NCBI RefSeq assembly: GCF_014230305.1
Contig: NZ_JACLAU010000019.1
Span: 1 to 63,139, forward strand
Length of the DNA: 63,139 nt
Direction of reading: 5' to 3'
Source of the DNA: Novosphingobium aerophilum
GTDB lineage: Bacteria > Pseudomonadota > Alphaproteobacteria > Sphingomonadales > Sphingomonadaceae
Shown: positions 1 to 8,777 of the stretch, piece after piece
How the letters are laid out: each line of letters begins with the position of its first letter
Numbering within the stretch: the first letter of the stretch is position 1
Notes under the pieces: generated by a model
The model's input: only the letters and a program-made list of their open reading frames with translations
Database searches by the model: none
What the model was told of the DNA's origin: nothing
Position numbers and translations under genes: made by a program

Positions 1-406
1 CGTCGGTGAACTCGGCTTTGAACTGCGCAAAATCGACCTGGGCTTGCCGCCCCGCCGGCGTTTCGAAGCGTCGCTCGAACGGCTTGATCCGGGGCGGCCG
101 GCATGAGCGCAGAAAGTCGGTGACGGTTGTGTAGCCACCCGCGAACCCCATTGCGGTGATTTCGCGGAACAGCCGCTTGGCTGACAGGCCCGGGTACAGC
201 GCGATCCGCTCGAGCAGGTAGGGCTCGTACGGCTCCAGCTCGCGGGGCCGTGGTGGTCTGGGTTTGTATGCCGGCGCCTTCACGCCGCCGGCCAGGTGCT
301 TGCGCACCGTCTTGCGATCGATACCCAGTTGGCGCGCGATCGCGGACACCGACAGGCCCTGTCGTTTCAGGTCATGGATCATGACGATTTCCTCAAGTCT
401 GATCAC
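1..406 (-). CDS. istA: IS21-family transposase IstA, N-terminal part (partial at window edge)
   Basis: Reading the minus strand from a GTG at 406 (or an ATG at 382) gives a protein with an early helix-turn-helix (LSVSAIARQLGIDRKTVRKH), then the TTVTDFLRS and ETPAGRQAQVDFAQF segments typical of IstA just before the DDE integrase core. The first catalytic Asp region (VDFAQF) is reached near position 20, and the rest lies beyond the window. IstA catalyses strand cutting and joining for the IS with the helper ATPase IstB. The gene appears intact as far as can be read. The start codon is uncertain. Confidence 0.8.
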   Translation of the reverse strand, partial: MIRLEEIVMIHDLKRQGLSVSAIARQLGIDRKTVRKHLAGGVKAPAYKPRPPRPRELEPYEPYLLERIALYPGLSAKRLFREITAMGFAGGYTTVTDFLRSCRPPRIKPFERRFETPAGRQAQVDFAQFKAEFTD

Positions 407-460
407 TCGTGGTCCCTCCCGCCGATCCGGGAAGCATAGGAGTGATCCGTGCGGGGCGTT

Positions 461-498
461 GCCCATTCGCTCCGGGGCTAGCCCCGGAGCGAATGGGC
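461..498. repeat. 38-bp perfect palindrome inside the IS21 end
   Basis: Two 19-nt arms (461-479 and 480-498) are exact reverse complements with no spacer. It lies between the IS21 terminal repeats and the istA start, so it could be a promoter-proximal hairpin, an operator or a terminator shielding istA from outside transcription. The role is inferred; the symmetry is seen directly. Confidence 0.7.
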
Positions 499-555
499 GC
501 TCACCTCAAACTGGGGAATTTTCGTTCGGCGCTTTTGGGGAGAATACGTCCGGCA

Positions 556-843
556 TCAACAGATCTTCACGTAGACCTCATCGAGGCCCCATTTCCAGTG
601 GCGGAAGCCCCGCATCCGGCTGACCCGCTGGCGGCGAATGTCGGCCGCGAACAGCGGCCCAAATCTGTTCCACCAGAGCCTCACCGTCTCGTGGCAGAGA
701 TCGATGCCGCGCTCGAACAACAGGTCCTCGACGTTGCGCAGCGACAACGGGAAACGGACGTACATCAGCACCACAAGCCGAATCACCTCCGGCGAGGAGT
801 GGAAGTAACGGAACGGATTGGCTGGTTTTCGAGGACGCGGCAT
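556..843 (-). pseudogene. IS6-family transposase, N-terminal fragment
   Basis: The 95-residue frame shows the IS6 pattern: an N-terminal RYFHSSPEVIRL segment, then SLRNVEDLLFERGIDLCHETVRLWWNRFGP (helix-turn-helix region), then HWKWGLDEVYVKI, which contains the first Asp of the DDE triad. Full-length IS6 transposases are about 230 residues. Here the frame runs into the IS21 terminus after VYVKI and stops at once, so the two remaining catalytic residues are absent. It is a broken gene. Confidence 0.8.
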
Positions 844-904
844 GCCCCTGCCCTACCCCCGACACGGCCCTTTCGCTAGCCGGTGCAGTTCCTTTGACAA
901 TGCC
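562..904 (-). mobile_element. IS6-family remnant, truncated by the IS21 insertion
   Basis: The fragment begins at about 904 on the minus strand with GGCATTGTCAAAGG, which resembles IS6-family terminal repeats (GG...TGTTGCAAAG type). It contains the transposase start and stops abruptly at 562 where the IS21 end begins. The missing 3' half probably lies beyond the other end of the IS21 copy. Confidence 0.6.
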
Positions 905-910
905 ATTTGA

Positions 911-1942
911 TCACGCACTTCCCCGCAGAATCAGTCTAGCGGGCATCGTCTGCGACGGAACAGTCTCTCCGCGCATCCGTCTCATCAAGCAACTGGCCAT
1001 TGCTCTGGCACCGTTTGCGACATCCTGCTTTATCGTGGTCAGTTGAGGTGTGGTCTGTTCTGCAACCGGGAGATCGTCGAAGCCGATAACGGCGATGTCC
1101 CCCGGAACGCTCCGGTTGCGTTCGTGCAACAATCGTATCGCCGTCATCGCAATCAGATCCGAGGCGGCAAAAATTGCGTCCGTACGCGGGTCCATGACTT
1201 CGAGCGCAGATCCGATTGCTTCTGCCATCTGGTCCGCGGAGAGTGGAACGGCATAGTGTTCCATCCAGTGCGGTGCTTGCGCCGCTTCCAAGGCCGCTCG
1301 AGCACCCGCCAAGCGTCGTTCAATCTCTAAACCCCTAGTGTCGCCCAAAAAGACAATGCGCTGCTTTCCACTGGACAGGAGGTGGTTTGCTGCAAGTTGG
1401 CCTCCCGCGAAGCTGTCCGTCCCGACAGCACAATGTGTTTGGTTTTGTCTGTAGGTGCCCCAGACCACCAGAGGCAGATAACTCGCCGCTACCCTCTCAA
1501 TCGTCTCAAATTGGTCGGACTGCCCGATCAACAAAACTCCGTCCACCATACCCGAAACGGTCAGCCGGTCGAGCCAGTCCGGATCTTGGTTCGGAAGACA
1601 TTTGCGGAGTATTATGTCATAGCCGCGGTCAACCAGGGTGTCTGCCAGATTGCCAAGTAGCGACATGAAAAAAGGGTCCGAGATATGTTGACCCTGTTCG
1701 TGCCCCAGTGGGATTGCAATTCCGATCACGCCAGTCTGGCCCGTCCTCAGGCCACTGGCCATCTGGTTGGGACGAAATCCATGTTCGCGGGCGAGGGCCT
1801 GAATGCGCTCCCGGGTCTCTGCCCGCACCAGGCCCTTACCGGCAAGAGCTCGTGACACAGTCCCTGCCGAAACACCGGCAAGTTTTGCAAGTTCAGCTAT
1901 GTTGCGCAGACGACGGGGCTTTGGGGCAGCTTCATCGATCAT
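911..1942 (-). CDS. LacI/GalR-family transcriptional regulator
   Basis: The 343-residue protein has an N-terminal LacI-type helix-turn-helix (NIAELAKLAGVSAGTVSRALAG) and hinge, followed by a periplasmic-binding-protein-like sugar-sensing domain (TGVIGIAIPLGH, DGVLLIGQ, AIFAASDLIAMTAIRLL, DIAVIGFDDLPVAEQTTPQLTTIKQD). The ATG at 1942 is chosen because GGAGG lies six bases upstream; a longer frame to 1999 has no such site. It probably represses the galactoside genes to its right. CAAnCGnTTG-like palindromes in front of the galactose dehydrogenase, TonB-receptor and MFS genes (8735, 12959, 21618) fit the usual LacI-family operator core. The ligand is not evident; galactose or an oligosaccharide is inferred. 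Confidence 0.88.
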   Translation of the reverse strand: MIDEAAPKPRRLRNIAELAKLAGVSAGTVSRALAGKGLVRAETRERIQALAREHGFRPNQMASGLRTGQTGVIGIAIPLGHEQGQHISDPFFMSLLGNLADTLVDRGYDIILRKCLPNQDPDWLDRLTVSGMVDGVLLIGQSDQFETIERVAASYLPLVVWGTYRQNQTHCAVGTDSFAGGQLAANHLLSSGKQRIVFLGDTRGLEIERRLAGARAALEAAQAPHWMEHYAVPLSADQMAEAIGSALEVMDPRTDAIFAASDLIAMTAIRLLHERNRSVPGDIAVIGFDDLPVAEQTTPQLTTIKQDVANGARAMASCLMRRMRGETVPSQTMPARLILRGSA

Positions 1943-2051
1943 CTTCGCCTCCGATAAGCGACGCCAATTCACCACGTGAACGCGCATGAAGCCTGACATC
2001 GTTGGCGAAGAAAGGCGCTGATCTCATGTGCTTTCACCTAGCTGTTGGTTT

Positions 2052-2074
2052 GAGGCGCGCAAGCATAGCGCCTC
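2052..2074 (-). terminator. Hairpin downstream of dgoA
   Basis: GAGGCGC (2052-2058) and GCGCCTC (2068-2074) form a perfect 7-bp stem with a 9-nt loop, 42 bp past the dgoA stop on the minus strand and before the lacI-type gene. There is no T-run on the exit side, so it is only a weak or Rho-assisted terminator candidate. Confidence 0.4.
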
Positions 2075-2115
2075 ACGGCACAGCGCTCTGGCTACCCGAA
2101 GGCTGGGGCGAGAGG

Positions 2116-2766
2116 TCAACCTGCGATCTTCACTGCAGACAAGAAGGCCTCTGCCCGCGCGACGACATCTGATGCGCTCGCACCCGCACTATAGAGTGCT
2201 GAACCAATCCCGGCACCATGCGCGCCTGCTGCGAACCACTCCGCCAGATTGACAGGCGTGACCCCGCCGACCGCAAGCACCGGCACTTGGGCTGGAAGGA
2301 TCGCTTTCTGTGCCTTTAGTACCATGGGACTGGCGGCTTCCGAGGGAAACAGTTTGAGGCCGGTTGCGCCGGCGCGCAGGGCAGTGAAGGCTTCGCTGGG
2401 GGTAAAGTATCCCGGCAGCGAAATCAGGTTTCGCTCGGCAGTCGTCCGGATTACGTCCGGATCGACATTGGGCGAAATGATCAGCCGTCCTCCCGCCGCT
2501 GCAACTGCATCAACGTCTGCACAGCTGAGTACCGTTCCCGCACCCACGAGAACATGGGGACCATAGCGGTCGGCAATGCGGGCAATCGACGCCAGCGGGT
2601 CGGGTGAGTTCAACGGAACTTCCAGCAGGGTGAATCCTGTCTCGACCAGTGCGTCGGCAACTGCCTCGACCTCATCGGGCCGAATCCCGCGTAAAATGGC
2701 CACCAGTGGACAGCTCGCGAGCGCTGCGGCGAGGGTATCCGCTTGCGATTGCGGGGAATGACTCAT
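2116..2766 (-). CDS. dgoA: 2-dehydro-3-deoxy-6-phosphogalactonate aldolase
   Basis: The 216-residue protein belongs to the KDPG/KDPGal class I aldolase family. It cleaves 2-keto-3-deoxy-6-phosphogalactonate to pyruvate and glyceraldehyde 3-phosphate, the last step of the De Ley-Doudoroff pathway. Visible family motifs are VAILRG near residue 22, the Glu in LLEVPLNS, the VGAGTVLS turn, and the Schiff-base lysine in GLKLFP at residue 138. The ATG at 2766 overlaps the dgoK stop as ATGA, which indicates translational coupling. Adjacency to a DgoK-type kinase favours the galactose-specific enzyme over KDPG aldolase (Eda). Confidence 0.9.
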   Translation of the reverse strand: MSHSPQSQADTLAAALASCPLVAILRGIRPDEVEAVADALVETGFTLLEVPLNSPDPLASIARIADRYGPHVLVGAGTVLSCADVDAVAAAGGRLIISPNVDPDVIRTTAERNLISLPGYFTPSEAFTALRAGATGLKLFPSEAASPMVLKAQKAILPAQVPVLAVGGVTPVNLAEWFAAGAHGAGIGSALYSAGASASDVVARAEAFLSAVKIAG

Positions 2767-3632
2767 GATCGGCGTGCCTTCCACAACTGGGCAATGCCGC
2801 TGACGAACACGGCCTGGCTATCAATGATCTGGCTCTTGCCTCCTGCAATCCGAACGGCGCTTGCATAGAGACCGCCGAGCTCGGGATCGGCGATGATCGA
2901 AACCTGTTCGCCCTGATCGAAACCCACTCCGCCAACATCGTGACCGATCAGCAGCCCGGAGACGAACGATGCACTCTGCGACACAGTGCGGTGGCCCAAC
3001 AGGGCTGCGGCGCGCACCCGGAAGAGGTCTCGCGGCAATCGGCCCGACAGGCCGTCCTGCACCCCGTCACGGAAGGATTGGTCGTCCGACACCGCCCCGA
3101 TCAGAAACTCGGCGAGCAGGCTGTGCGATTTCAGCAGTGCGAACAATTCGCCGGTCATCGCGGTGGAGAATTGGCCGATCCGACCCTGCTCAAGCCTTGC
3201 CCACTTGCAATGGGTCCCCGGCTGGCAGAGCAGGCCGCCACCGGTGGTGAGGCCGGAGGCATGCGCGCCAAGGAACTGCACTTCCTCTCCGCGCATCACA
3301 TCACCATCCGGATGGGCCAGGCCAGGGACAATCGCAGTGCGGCCTGGCTCTACCCAGGACAGGCCCGCAGCCAGCTCCCCCAGGCCAATGGGGCAAGGCA
3401 GATAGGGCACTTCAATCCAGCCCCTGGCCGAACCGACCATACCCGCTAGAATGATCGGCAGGTCACCGTACCGCTGACGGAGACTGGCGGTCTCAGACAG
3501 ATAGCCCGAGCGGGGCATCGCCTTGATGCCGCGGTCGTCGCGGGCTGTTGCGAGCACCTGCCCGCCCTCGTCGAGCAGATAAACCCGGCGGTTGGTCGTA
3601 CCCCAGTCGACGGCGATCAGGTGGCCGGCCAT
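2763..3632 (-). CDS. dgoK: 2-dehydro-3-deoxygalactonokinase
   Basis: The 289-residue protein matches DgoK. The N-terminal IAVDWGTTNRRVYLLD is the ASKHA-type nucleotide-binding start, followed by AGMVGSARGW and the GTHCKWARL segment typical of the family. It phosphorylates 2-keto-3-deoxygalactonate at C6 using ATP. The ATG at 3632 lies two bases after the symporter stop and has GGTGAGG just in front; a TTG-started extension to 3644 is less likely. It is the middle gene of a symporter-dgoK-dgoA operon. Confidence 0.92.
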   Translation of the reverse strand: MAGHLIAVDWGTTNRRVYLLDEGGQVLATARDDRGIKAMPRSGYLSETASLRQRYGDLPIILAGMVGSARGWIEVPYLPCPIGLGELAAGLSWVEPGRTAIVPGLAHPDGDVMRGEEVQFLGAHASGLTTGGGLLCQPGTHCKWARLEQGRIGQFSTAMTGELFALLKSHSLLAEFLIGAVSDDQSFRDGVQDGLSGRLPRDLFRVRAAALLGHRTVSQSASFVSGLLIGHDVGGVGFDQGEQVSIIADPELGGLYASAVRIAGGKSQIIDSQAVFVSGIAQLWKARRS

Positions 3633-3634
3633 CC

Positions 3635-5215
3635 TCACCACCAAATGGCATACAGCGCCACGAGGATGGCGATGATCAGCGCTGCTGCGACATTGAAACC
3701 CCGACTGGTGGCGAACGATACGTCCTGCATGATGTCGCGCCGGCCGGTCTCGCTAGCGGGACGTAGCAGTGAGACGATCACCGTCAGTGCCAGCGAGGCA
3801 ACAAACACGATGGACATGCGGTGCATGAATGGCACCTCGCTCAGCGTCGCGATGGGACTGAAGCGGAAGATCGCGCTGAACACTACGCTGGCCAGCGCTC
3901 CGACCAGCGCCCCAGCCTCGGTGGCCCTCCGCCAGAATAGCCCAGTCAGGAAAATGACCAGGATGCCCGGGGTCACGAATCCGGAGAACTCCTGAATATA
4001 CTGGAAGGCCTGATCGAGCCCGCCGAGAAGCGGTCGCGCGGCAACAATTCCGATCAGTGTGGCGATGCAGGCGGTAATCCGCCCTACCTTCACAAGTTTG
4101 CGCTCACTCGCCCCCGTGCTGAACTTTCGCGCATAGAGATCGATCGTGAAGATCGTCGCGATCGAGTTGATCTTGCTGGCAGTGGACGCCACGATCGCAG
4201 CTGTCAGCGCCGCAAAGACCAGCCCGAGCAGACCGTTCGGCAACAACGCCATCATGGTCGGATAGGCTTCGTCCGGTTTGGCGAGACCTGGCGCGAGCAA
4301 TACGGCCGCAATCCCTGGCAGAACGATGATCACAGGCATAAGCAGCTTGAGAACCGCGGCGAACACGATACCGCGTTGTGCTTCGGCCAGCGACCGTGCC
4401 GCCAGCGTGCGCTGGATGATGTACTGGTTAAAGCCCCAGTAAGACAAGTTGGCGATCCATAGCCCACCAATCAGCACGCCGAGACCGGGCAATTCCTTGT
4501 AGTGCGGGCTTTCGGGGCCGAGGATCATGTGGAAGTGCTCGGGCGTTTCGCGGGTTAGCCGGACGAAGCCGGCGGTGATGCCGGCACCGTCGCCGAGATG
4601 GGCCAGTGCGATCGCCGAGACTACCAGCCCACCGGCTACCAGTAGCGCAACCTGAACGATGTCGGTCAGGGCCACCGCTTTCAGTCCGCCCTTGAGCTGG
4701 TAGGCGAGCGCAAACAAGCCAAGCATCGCTAGCGCCAGATCCTGGTTGATCCCCGCCACCTTGGTGACCGCGATTGAGCCGAGCCAGAGGATCGAGGTCA
4801 GGTTCACAAAGACATAGAGCACGAGCCAGAACCCCGCCATGACCGTGCGGATTGTCGGGCCGAACCGTGCTTCCAGAAACTCGGGCATGGTGGTTATTTG
4901 GTTCTTGAGAAACACGGGCAGGAACACCTTGCCGACGATCAGCAGGGTGGCTGCTGCCATCCATTCGTAGGAGGCGATGGCCAACCCAATAGCGTAGCCC
5001 GATCCCGCCATTCCGACGATCTGTTCGGCCGAGATGTTGGCCGCTATCAAGGACGCACCAATAGCCCACCATGGCAATGTCCGGCCCGCCAGAAAGTAAC
5101 CGGTACTGTCGTCCACTGTGTCGGCTCGTCGGCGGCTGACCCACTGCGCCAAGCCGAAGATGAACACCGCATAGGCCAGCACCATGGCAGCATCGAGTGT
5201 CGATAGATGTGTCAT
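3635..5215 (-). CDS. Sodium/solute symporter (SSS family), probable galactose importer
   Basis: The 526-residue integral membrane protein has the SSS (SLC5) pattern of about 13-14 helices, with GYFLAGRTLPWWAIGASLIAANISAEQIVGMAGSGYAIG near the N-terminus and AAIVASTASKINSIATIFTIDLYARKF in the middle, both characteristic of SGLT/PutP-type carriers. It heads the operon with dgoK and dgoA, so galactose, or possibly galactonate, is the likely sodium-coupled substrate; the sequence alone does not fix this. It is transcribed divergently from the GntR-type regulator. Confidence 0.87.
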   Translation of the reverse strand: MTHLSTLDAAMVLAYAVFIFGLAQWVSRRRADTVDDSTGYFLAGRTLPWWAIGASLIAANISAEQIVGMAGSGYAIGLAIASYEWMAAATLLIVGKVFLPVFLKNQITTMPEFLEARFGPTIRTVMAGFWLVLYVFVNLTSILWLGSIAVTKVAGINQDLALAMLGLFALAYQLKGGLKAVALTDIVQVALLVAGGLVVSAIALAHLGDGAGITAGFVRLTRETPEHFHMILGPESPHYKELPGLGVLIGGLWIANLSYWGFNQYIIQRTLAARSLAEAQRGIVFAAVLKLLMPVIIVLPGIAAVLLAPGLAKPDEAYPTMMALLPNGLLGLVFAALTAAIVASTASKINSIATIFTIDLYARKFSTGASERKLVKVGRITACIATLIGIVAARPLLGGLDQAFQYIQEFSGFVTPGILVIFLTGLFWRRATEAGALVGALASVVFSAIFRFSPIATLSEVPFMHRMSIVFVASLALTVIVSLLRPASETGRRDIMQDVSFATSRGFNVAAALIIAILVALYAIWW

Positions 5216-5298
5216 CCGATCCCCCGTGCAGCGCCCCTTGCCAGAGGCGTCGATTGTCTATTTATGTGATAATTCTCTAAAGTGAGACCAATTCTGTG

Positions 5299-6024
5299 AT
5301 GGTTGCCGTGCCCGAACCTACGTCCGATCTCGGCCCGAACCTGACTTTCGGCTTGTTGAACCGTCTCGGCGCCCAAATCGTTACCGGGGCGTTCGATGGC
5401 CGGCCTTCCCCGACGGAAGCGGACATCAGCAACGCAAACGGGGTGAGCAGGTCCGTGACCCGCGAGGCGATCAAGATGTTGGCCGCGAAAGGGATGTTGA
5501 GTGCGCGTCCCCGCCAGGGAATCACGTTGCGGTCGCAGGCCGACTGGAACCTGCTTGATCCCGCCGTGCTCGGGTGGCTCTTGCAACGCAAGGTCTCGAT
5601 CGAACTGTTGGCTCAGTTCAATCAGCTTAGGGTCGCGATTGAACCGGCGGCGGCGGCCCTCGCGGCGTCGAACAAGAGCCCGGATCTTCTGGCAGAAATC
5701 GATCAGGGCTATGCAAGGATGGTAGCAGCCGAAAACGGCGCCGACGACGGGCTCGATGCCGACATCGCCTTCCATCTTGCCGTGCTGAAAGCCAGCGGCA
5801 ATCCCTTTTTCATGCAGTTTCGCGATCTTGTTTCGACCGCGCTGCGCACCTCCATCCGGTTCACCAATCGGATTGTCGGGCGAACTGCAGACCTTGCGGC
5901 TCATGGAGCCGTTCGAGATGCAATCAAGCGCCGCAATCCGGAAGCGGCGCGCAAGGCCATGACCGCCATTATCGGCGATGTCATGGACCTTATCGCCCAA
6001 CAGTCGGACATGACGGTGGATTGA
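5299..6024 (+). CDS. GntR-family regulator, FCD subfamily (DgoR-like)
   Basis: The 241-residue protein has an N-terminal winged helix (TEADISNANGVSRSVTREAIKMLAAKGMLSARPRQGI) and a C-terminal all-helical FCD ligand domain (DIAFHLAVLKASGNPFFMQF, then an H-containing last helix region). It is divergent from the symporter-dgoK-dgoA operon and convergent with the lactonase gene. By analogy with DgoR of enterobacteria it is likely to respond to galactonate or a downstream intermediate and repress dgo genes; this is inferred. A GTG at 5296 is an alternative start directly next to the ATG chosen. Confidence 0.87.
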   Translation: MVAVPEPTSDLGPNLTFGLLNRLGAQIVTGAFDGRPSPTEADISNANGVSRSVTREAIKMLAAKGMLSARPRQGITLRSQADWNLLDPAVLGWLLQRKVSIELLAQFNQLRVAIEPAAAALAASNKSPDLLAEIDQGYARMVAAENGADDGLDADIAFHLAVLKASGNPFFMQFRDLVSTALRTSIRFTNRIVGRTADLAAHGAVRDAIKRRNPEAARKAMTAIIGDVMDLIAQQSDMTVD

Positions 6025-6032
6025 CTGCATGG

Positions 6033-6887
6033 TCATCCGGCGAATGGCTTTTGCGGAACGCCTCGCACGCCGGGAGCGACTTCGAACACCGCGCCAGCCA
6101 GCGGTTCGTCTACACCAACGGAAGCGCTGGTAACGAAGAGCCGGTCGAACCGCTCGCCAGCAAAGCAGGGCCGAGTGACCTGGCTGGCGGGTAGACGGAT
6201 CACGCGCTCACGACGGCCGTCGGGATCGAACCGACTCACACAGCCAGCTCCCCAATGGGCGATCCACAGACCGTCCTCGGCATCTATCGTCATGCCGTCG
6301 GGGCTACCCCATTCGCTCGGAAAGGTAATGTGCACGGCGCGCGGGCCCAGGCTGCCGTCGTCGTGAACGGACATCTGGTAAACCAGGCCACGGGCGCTGT
6401 CGGCGTGATAGAGCAGACGCCCATCGAGCGAATGGGCCGGGCCGTTTGCGATGCGATAGGGAGCATCGACCTCTTGCCACTGGCCGTCGGGGTCAAGCCG
6501 GAACAGCGCACCCGAATGGCCATCTTCGGCCATTCCCATGGAACCCGCCCAGATCCGGCCTAGGTGATCAGTACTGGCGTCGTTCAGCCGGTGCCCATTC
6601 GGAATGACCGGTGACGGGACCGCACTGACTCTGGCCAGCCCATCAAGCTCAAGGCGGTGGAACCCCGAACGCAGGCCTGCCAGGAAACCTCCGGCTGCTC
6701 TGGGGATAATCCAGCCGATCAGGTCGGGCATGCCCCATTCATGATAGGCGTTGGTGGCCAGGTCGTACTTGTTGACCCGCTGGCCGAGAATATCGACCCA
6801 ATAGAGGGAGCCCTCTTGGGCGTTGTAGGTGATCCCTTCGCCGAGAATATCGCGCCTCAGGCGCGGCAGGATGGTCCAGTCGTTCAT
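6033..6887 (-). CDS. SMP-30/gluconolactonase-type sugar lactonase
   Basis: The 284-residue six-bladed beta-propeller lactonase shows the metal-binding Glu in LGEGITYNAQ near residue 17, RLNDASTDHLGRIWAGSM, the Asn in ANGPAHS, and the Asp in GSPDGMTIDAEDGLWIAHW. All four correspond to the divalent-metal ligands of the family. In this context it should open galactono-1,4-lactone to galactonate after the dehydrogenase step. It lies seven bases after the dehydratase gene on the same strand, so the two form an operon. Confidence 0.88.
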   Translation of the reverse strand: MNDWTILPRLRRDILGEGITYNAQEGSLYWVDILGQRVNKYDLATNAYHEWGMPDLIGWIIPRAAGGFLAGLRSGFHRLELDGLARVSAVPSPVIPNGHRLNDASTDHLGRIWAGSMGMAEDGHSGALFRLDPDGQWQEVDAPYRIANGPAHSLDGRLLYHADSARGLVYQMSVHDDGSLGPRAVHITFPSEWGSPDGMTIDAEDGLWIAHWGAGCVSRFDPDGRRERVIRLPASQVTRPCFAGERFDRLFVTSASVGVDEPLAGAVFEVAPGVRGVPQKPFAG

Positions 6888-6894
6888 CGGAGCG

Positions 6895-8715
6895 CTAGTG
6901 ACTGTCGCGGGGCAGGCCCATAGTCTGGGCGATACGCTGGTACTTCACGGCCCGTTCGATAATCGCCCCTCCGGCGAACTGCCCCGTCTCGTTTCGGGCG
7001 ATTTCGTGCCACGGTGTCTGGCTTGGTGGGCCGGTGAACGGATTGGCCTGTTGCTCGGCCCGGCGCTGGTCGAGTTCCGCGGCAGACAGGAGCGCGTTGA
7101 CAGTTCCCGCGCGCAGATCGACCCGGACCCGGTCGCCCGTCCGCAGCAAGGCCAGTCCGCCACCTGCGGCCGCCTCCGGTGAGGCATTGAGGATTGAGGG
7201 GCTGCCACTGGTGCCTGACTGCCGCCCATCGCCGATGCAGGGCAGGGCGTCGATACCTGCGCGGATCAGCGCGGCAGGCGGACGCATGTTCACAACCTCG
7301 GCGCCGCCGGGATAGCCGATCGGGCCGGCCCCACGGATGACCAGCAACGTGTGCTCATCGATACCGAGCGCCGGGTCGTCGATCCGCTCATGGTAGTCCT
7401 CGGGTCCATCGAAGACTACGACCCTGCCTTCAAAGGCGTCGGGATCTTCTGGGTTGGACAAGTAGCGCGCCCGGAAGTCGGGTGAGATGACGCTCTGCTT
7501 CATCACTGCCGCCTCGAACAGGTTGCCCGAGAGCACCGTCAGCCCTGCGGCAGCAAGCAGGGGCCGGGAGAACGGCTTGATCACGCGTTCGTCCTCGATC
7601 CGCGCCTCTGCGACATTGTCTGCCACGGTCCGTCCGTTCACGGTCAGGGCGGCGCCGTCGAGCAGTCCGGCGCGATAGAGTTCGCCCATCACGGCCGGGA
7701 CTCCCCCGGCGCGGTAATAGTCTTCGCCCAGGTACTCACCGGCGGGCTGCAGGTTGACCAGCAGTGGCACGTCAGCGCCATGTTCCTCCCAGTCGGCGAG
7801 GCTGAGTTCGACTCCGACATGACGTGCTATGGCATTAAGGTGAATCGGCGCATTGGTGCTGCCGCCGATCGCCGAATTCACGCGGATTGCGTTGAGGAAG
7901 GCTGTGCGGGTCAGCACGTCGGAGGGTTTGCGATCGGCGCGGACCATCTCCACGATCTGGCGGCCAGTGTGCCAAGCGCTTTCAGCGCGGTCGCGATGGG
8001 GGGCAGGGATCGCAGCATTGCCGGGTAGGCTCATGCCCAGCGCCTCGGCCAGCGAGTTCATGGTTGTTGCTGTGCCCATCGTGTTGCAGAAGCCAGTGCT
8101 CGGTGCGCTCGAAGCAACCAGTTTGATGAAGCCTTTGGTGTCGATCTCGCCGGCAGCCAGCATCTGCCGTGCTTTCCACACAATTGTCCCCGAACCGGTG
8201 CGCTCGCCCCGGTAGTGGCCGTTAAGCATCGGCCCAACCGAGAGCGCGATCGCCGGGATGTTCACTGTCGCCGCAGCCATCAGGCAGGCCGGTGTGGTCT
8301 TGTCACAGCCGATCGTCAGAACCACCCCGTCGATCGGATAGCCGAACAGCGTTTCCACCAAACTGAGATAGGCGAGGTTGCGGTCAAGCCCCGCCGTCGG
8401 ACGCTTTCCGGTTTCCTGGATCGGATGAACCGGGAACTCGATCGGGATGCCGCCCGCCTCACGGATGCCGTCGCGCACGCGCTCGGCGAGGGCCAAATGG
8501 TGCCGATTACAGGGTGAAAGGTCGCTACCGGTCTGGGCAATGCCGATGATTGGTCGGTCCGACTGCAGTTCCTCGATGCTCAGGCCATAGTTCAAGTATC
8601 GCTCGAGATAGAGCGCGGTCATGTCGGGTGAGGCGGGATTGTCAAACCAGGCCCGCGAGCGCAGCGGGGTGGTACCGAAGCCACGTGCATCGGGGTGGCG
8701 CAGCATTTCGTCCAT
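6895..8715 (-). CDS. IlvD/Edd-family sugar-acid dehydratase, probable galactonate dehydratase
   Basis: The 606-residue iron-sulfur dehydratase has the three conserved cysteine contexts ([34 protein letters not shown]) and the family's C-terminal [16 protein letters not shown] region. It is closest in style to the pentonate/hexonate branch (arabonate, xylonate, galactonate) rather than IlvD or Edd. In the pathway it would convert galactonate to 2-keto-3-deoxygalactonate. Many galactonate dehydratases (DgoD) are enolase-superfamily proteins, so this is a non-homologous replacement. It is divergent from the galactose dehydrogenase gene. Confidence 0.87.
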   Translation of the reverse strand: MDEMLRHPDARGFGTTPLRSRAWFDNPASPDMTALYLERYLNYGLSIEELQSDRPIIGIAQTGSDLSPCNRHHLALAERVRDGIREAGGIPIEFPVHPIQETGKRPTAGLDRNLAYLSLVETLFGYPIDGVVLTIGCDKTTPACLMAAATVNIPAIALSVGPMLNGHYRGERTGSGTIVWKARQMLAAGEIDTKGFIKLVASSAPSTGFCNTMGTATTMNSLAEALGMSLPGNAAIPAPHRDRAESAWHTGRQIVEMVRADRKPSDVLTRTAFLNAIRVNSAIGGSTNAPIHLNAIARHVGVELSLADWEEHGADVPLLVNLQPAGEYLGEDYYRAGGVPAVMGELYRAGLLDGAALTVNGRTVADNVAEARIEDERVIKPFSRPLLAAAGLTVLSGNLFEAAVMKQSVISPDFRARYLSNPEDPDAFEGRVVVFDGPEDYHERIDDPALGIDEHTLLVIRGAGPIGYPGGAEVVNMRPPAALIRAGIDALPCIGDGRQSGTSGSPSILNASPEAAAGGGLALLRTGDRVRVDLRAGTVNALLSAAELDQRRAEQQANPFTGPPSQTPWHEIARNETGQFAGGAIIERAVKYQRIAQTMGLPRDSH

Positions 8716-8777
8716 GATCCAGAAGATTCCGATACAATCGATTGACTCGTATAAACGTATATATCATACAAATAAGA
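8716..8777. promoter_or_regulatory. Divergent promoter region with palindromic operator candidates
   Basis: This 62-bp AT-rich gap separates the dehydratase (minus) from the galactose dehydrogenase (plus). It holds a perfect palindrome CAATCGATTG (8735-8744) that fits a CAAnCGnTTG LacI-family core, and a further inverted repeat GTAT-5 nt-ATAC within 8757-8771. The space is just enough for back-to-back promoters, so a protein bound here would control both lactonase/dehydratase and dehydrogenase/mutarotase/galactosidase units. Confidence 0.5.

Larger units (their letters stand above)
1..561 (-). mobile_element. IS21-family element, left (istA) end, cut by the window edge
   Basis: The element ends at about 561, read on the minus strand, with a TGT terminus. 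Just inside are two imperfect 19-bp direct repeats (536-554 and 512-530, 14 of 19 identical, 24 bp apart), the layout expected of IS21 transposase-binding repeats. istA follows, running out of the window at position 1. The other end and istB are not in view. The outer boundary falls exactly where an IS6-family transposase reading frame is interrupted (562), which indicates insertion into that older element. Confidence 0.7.
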
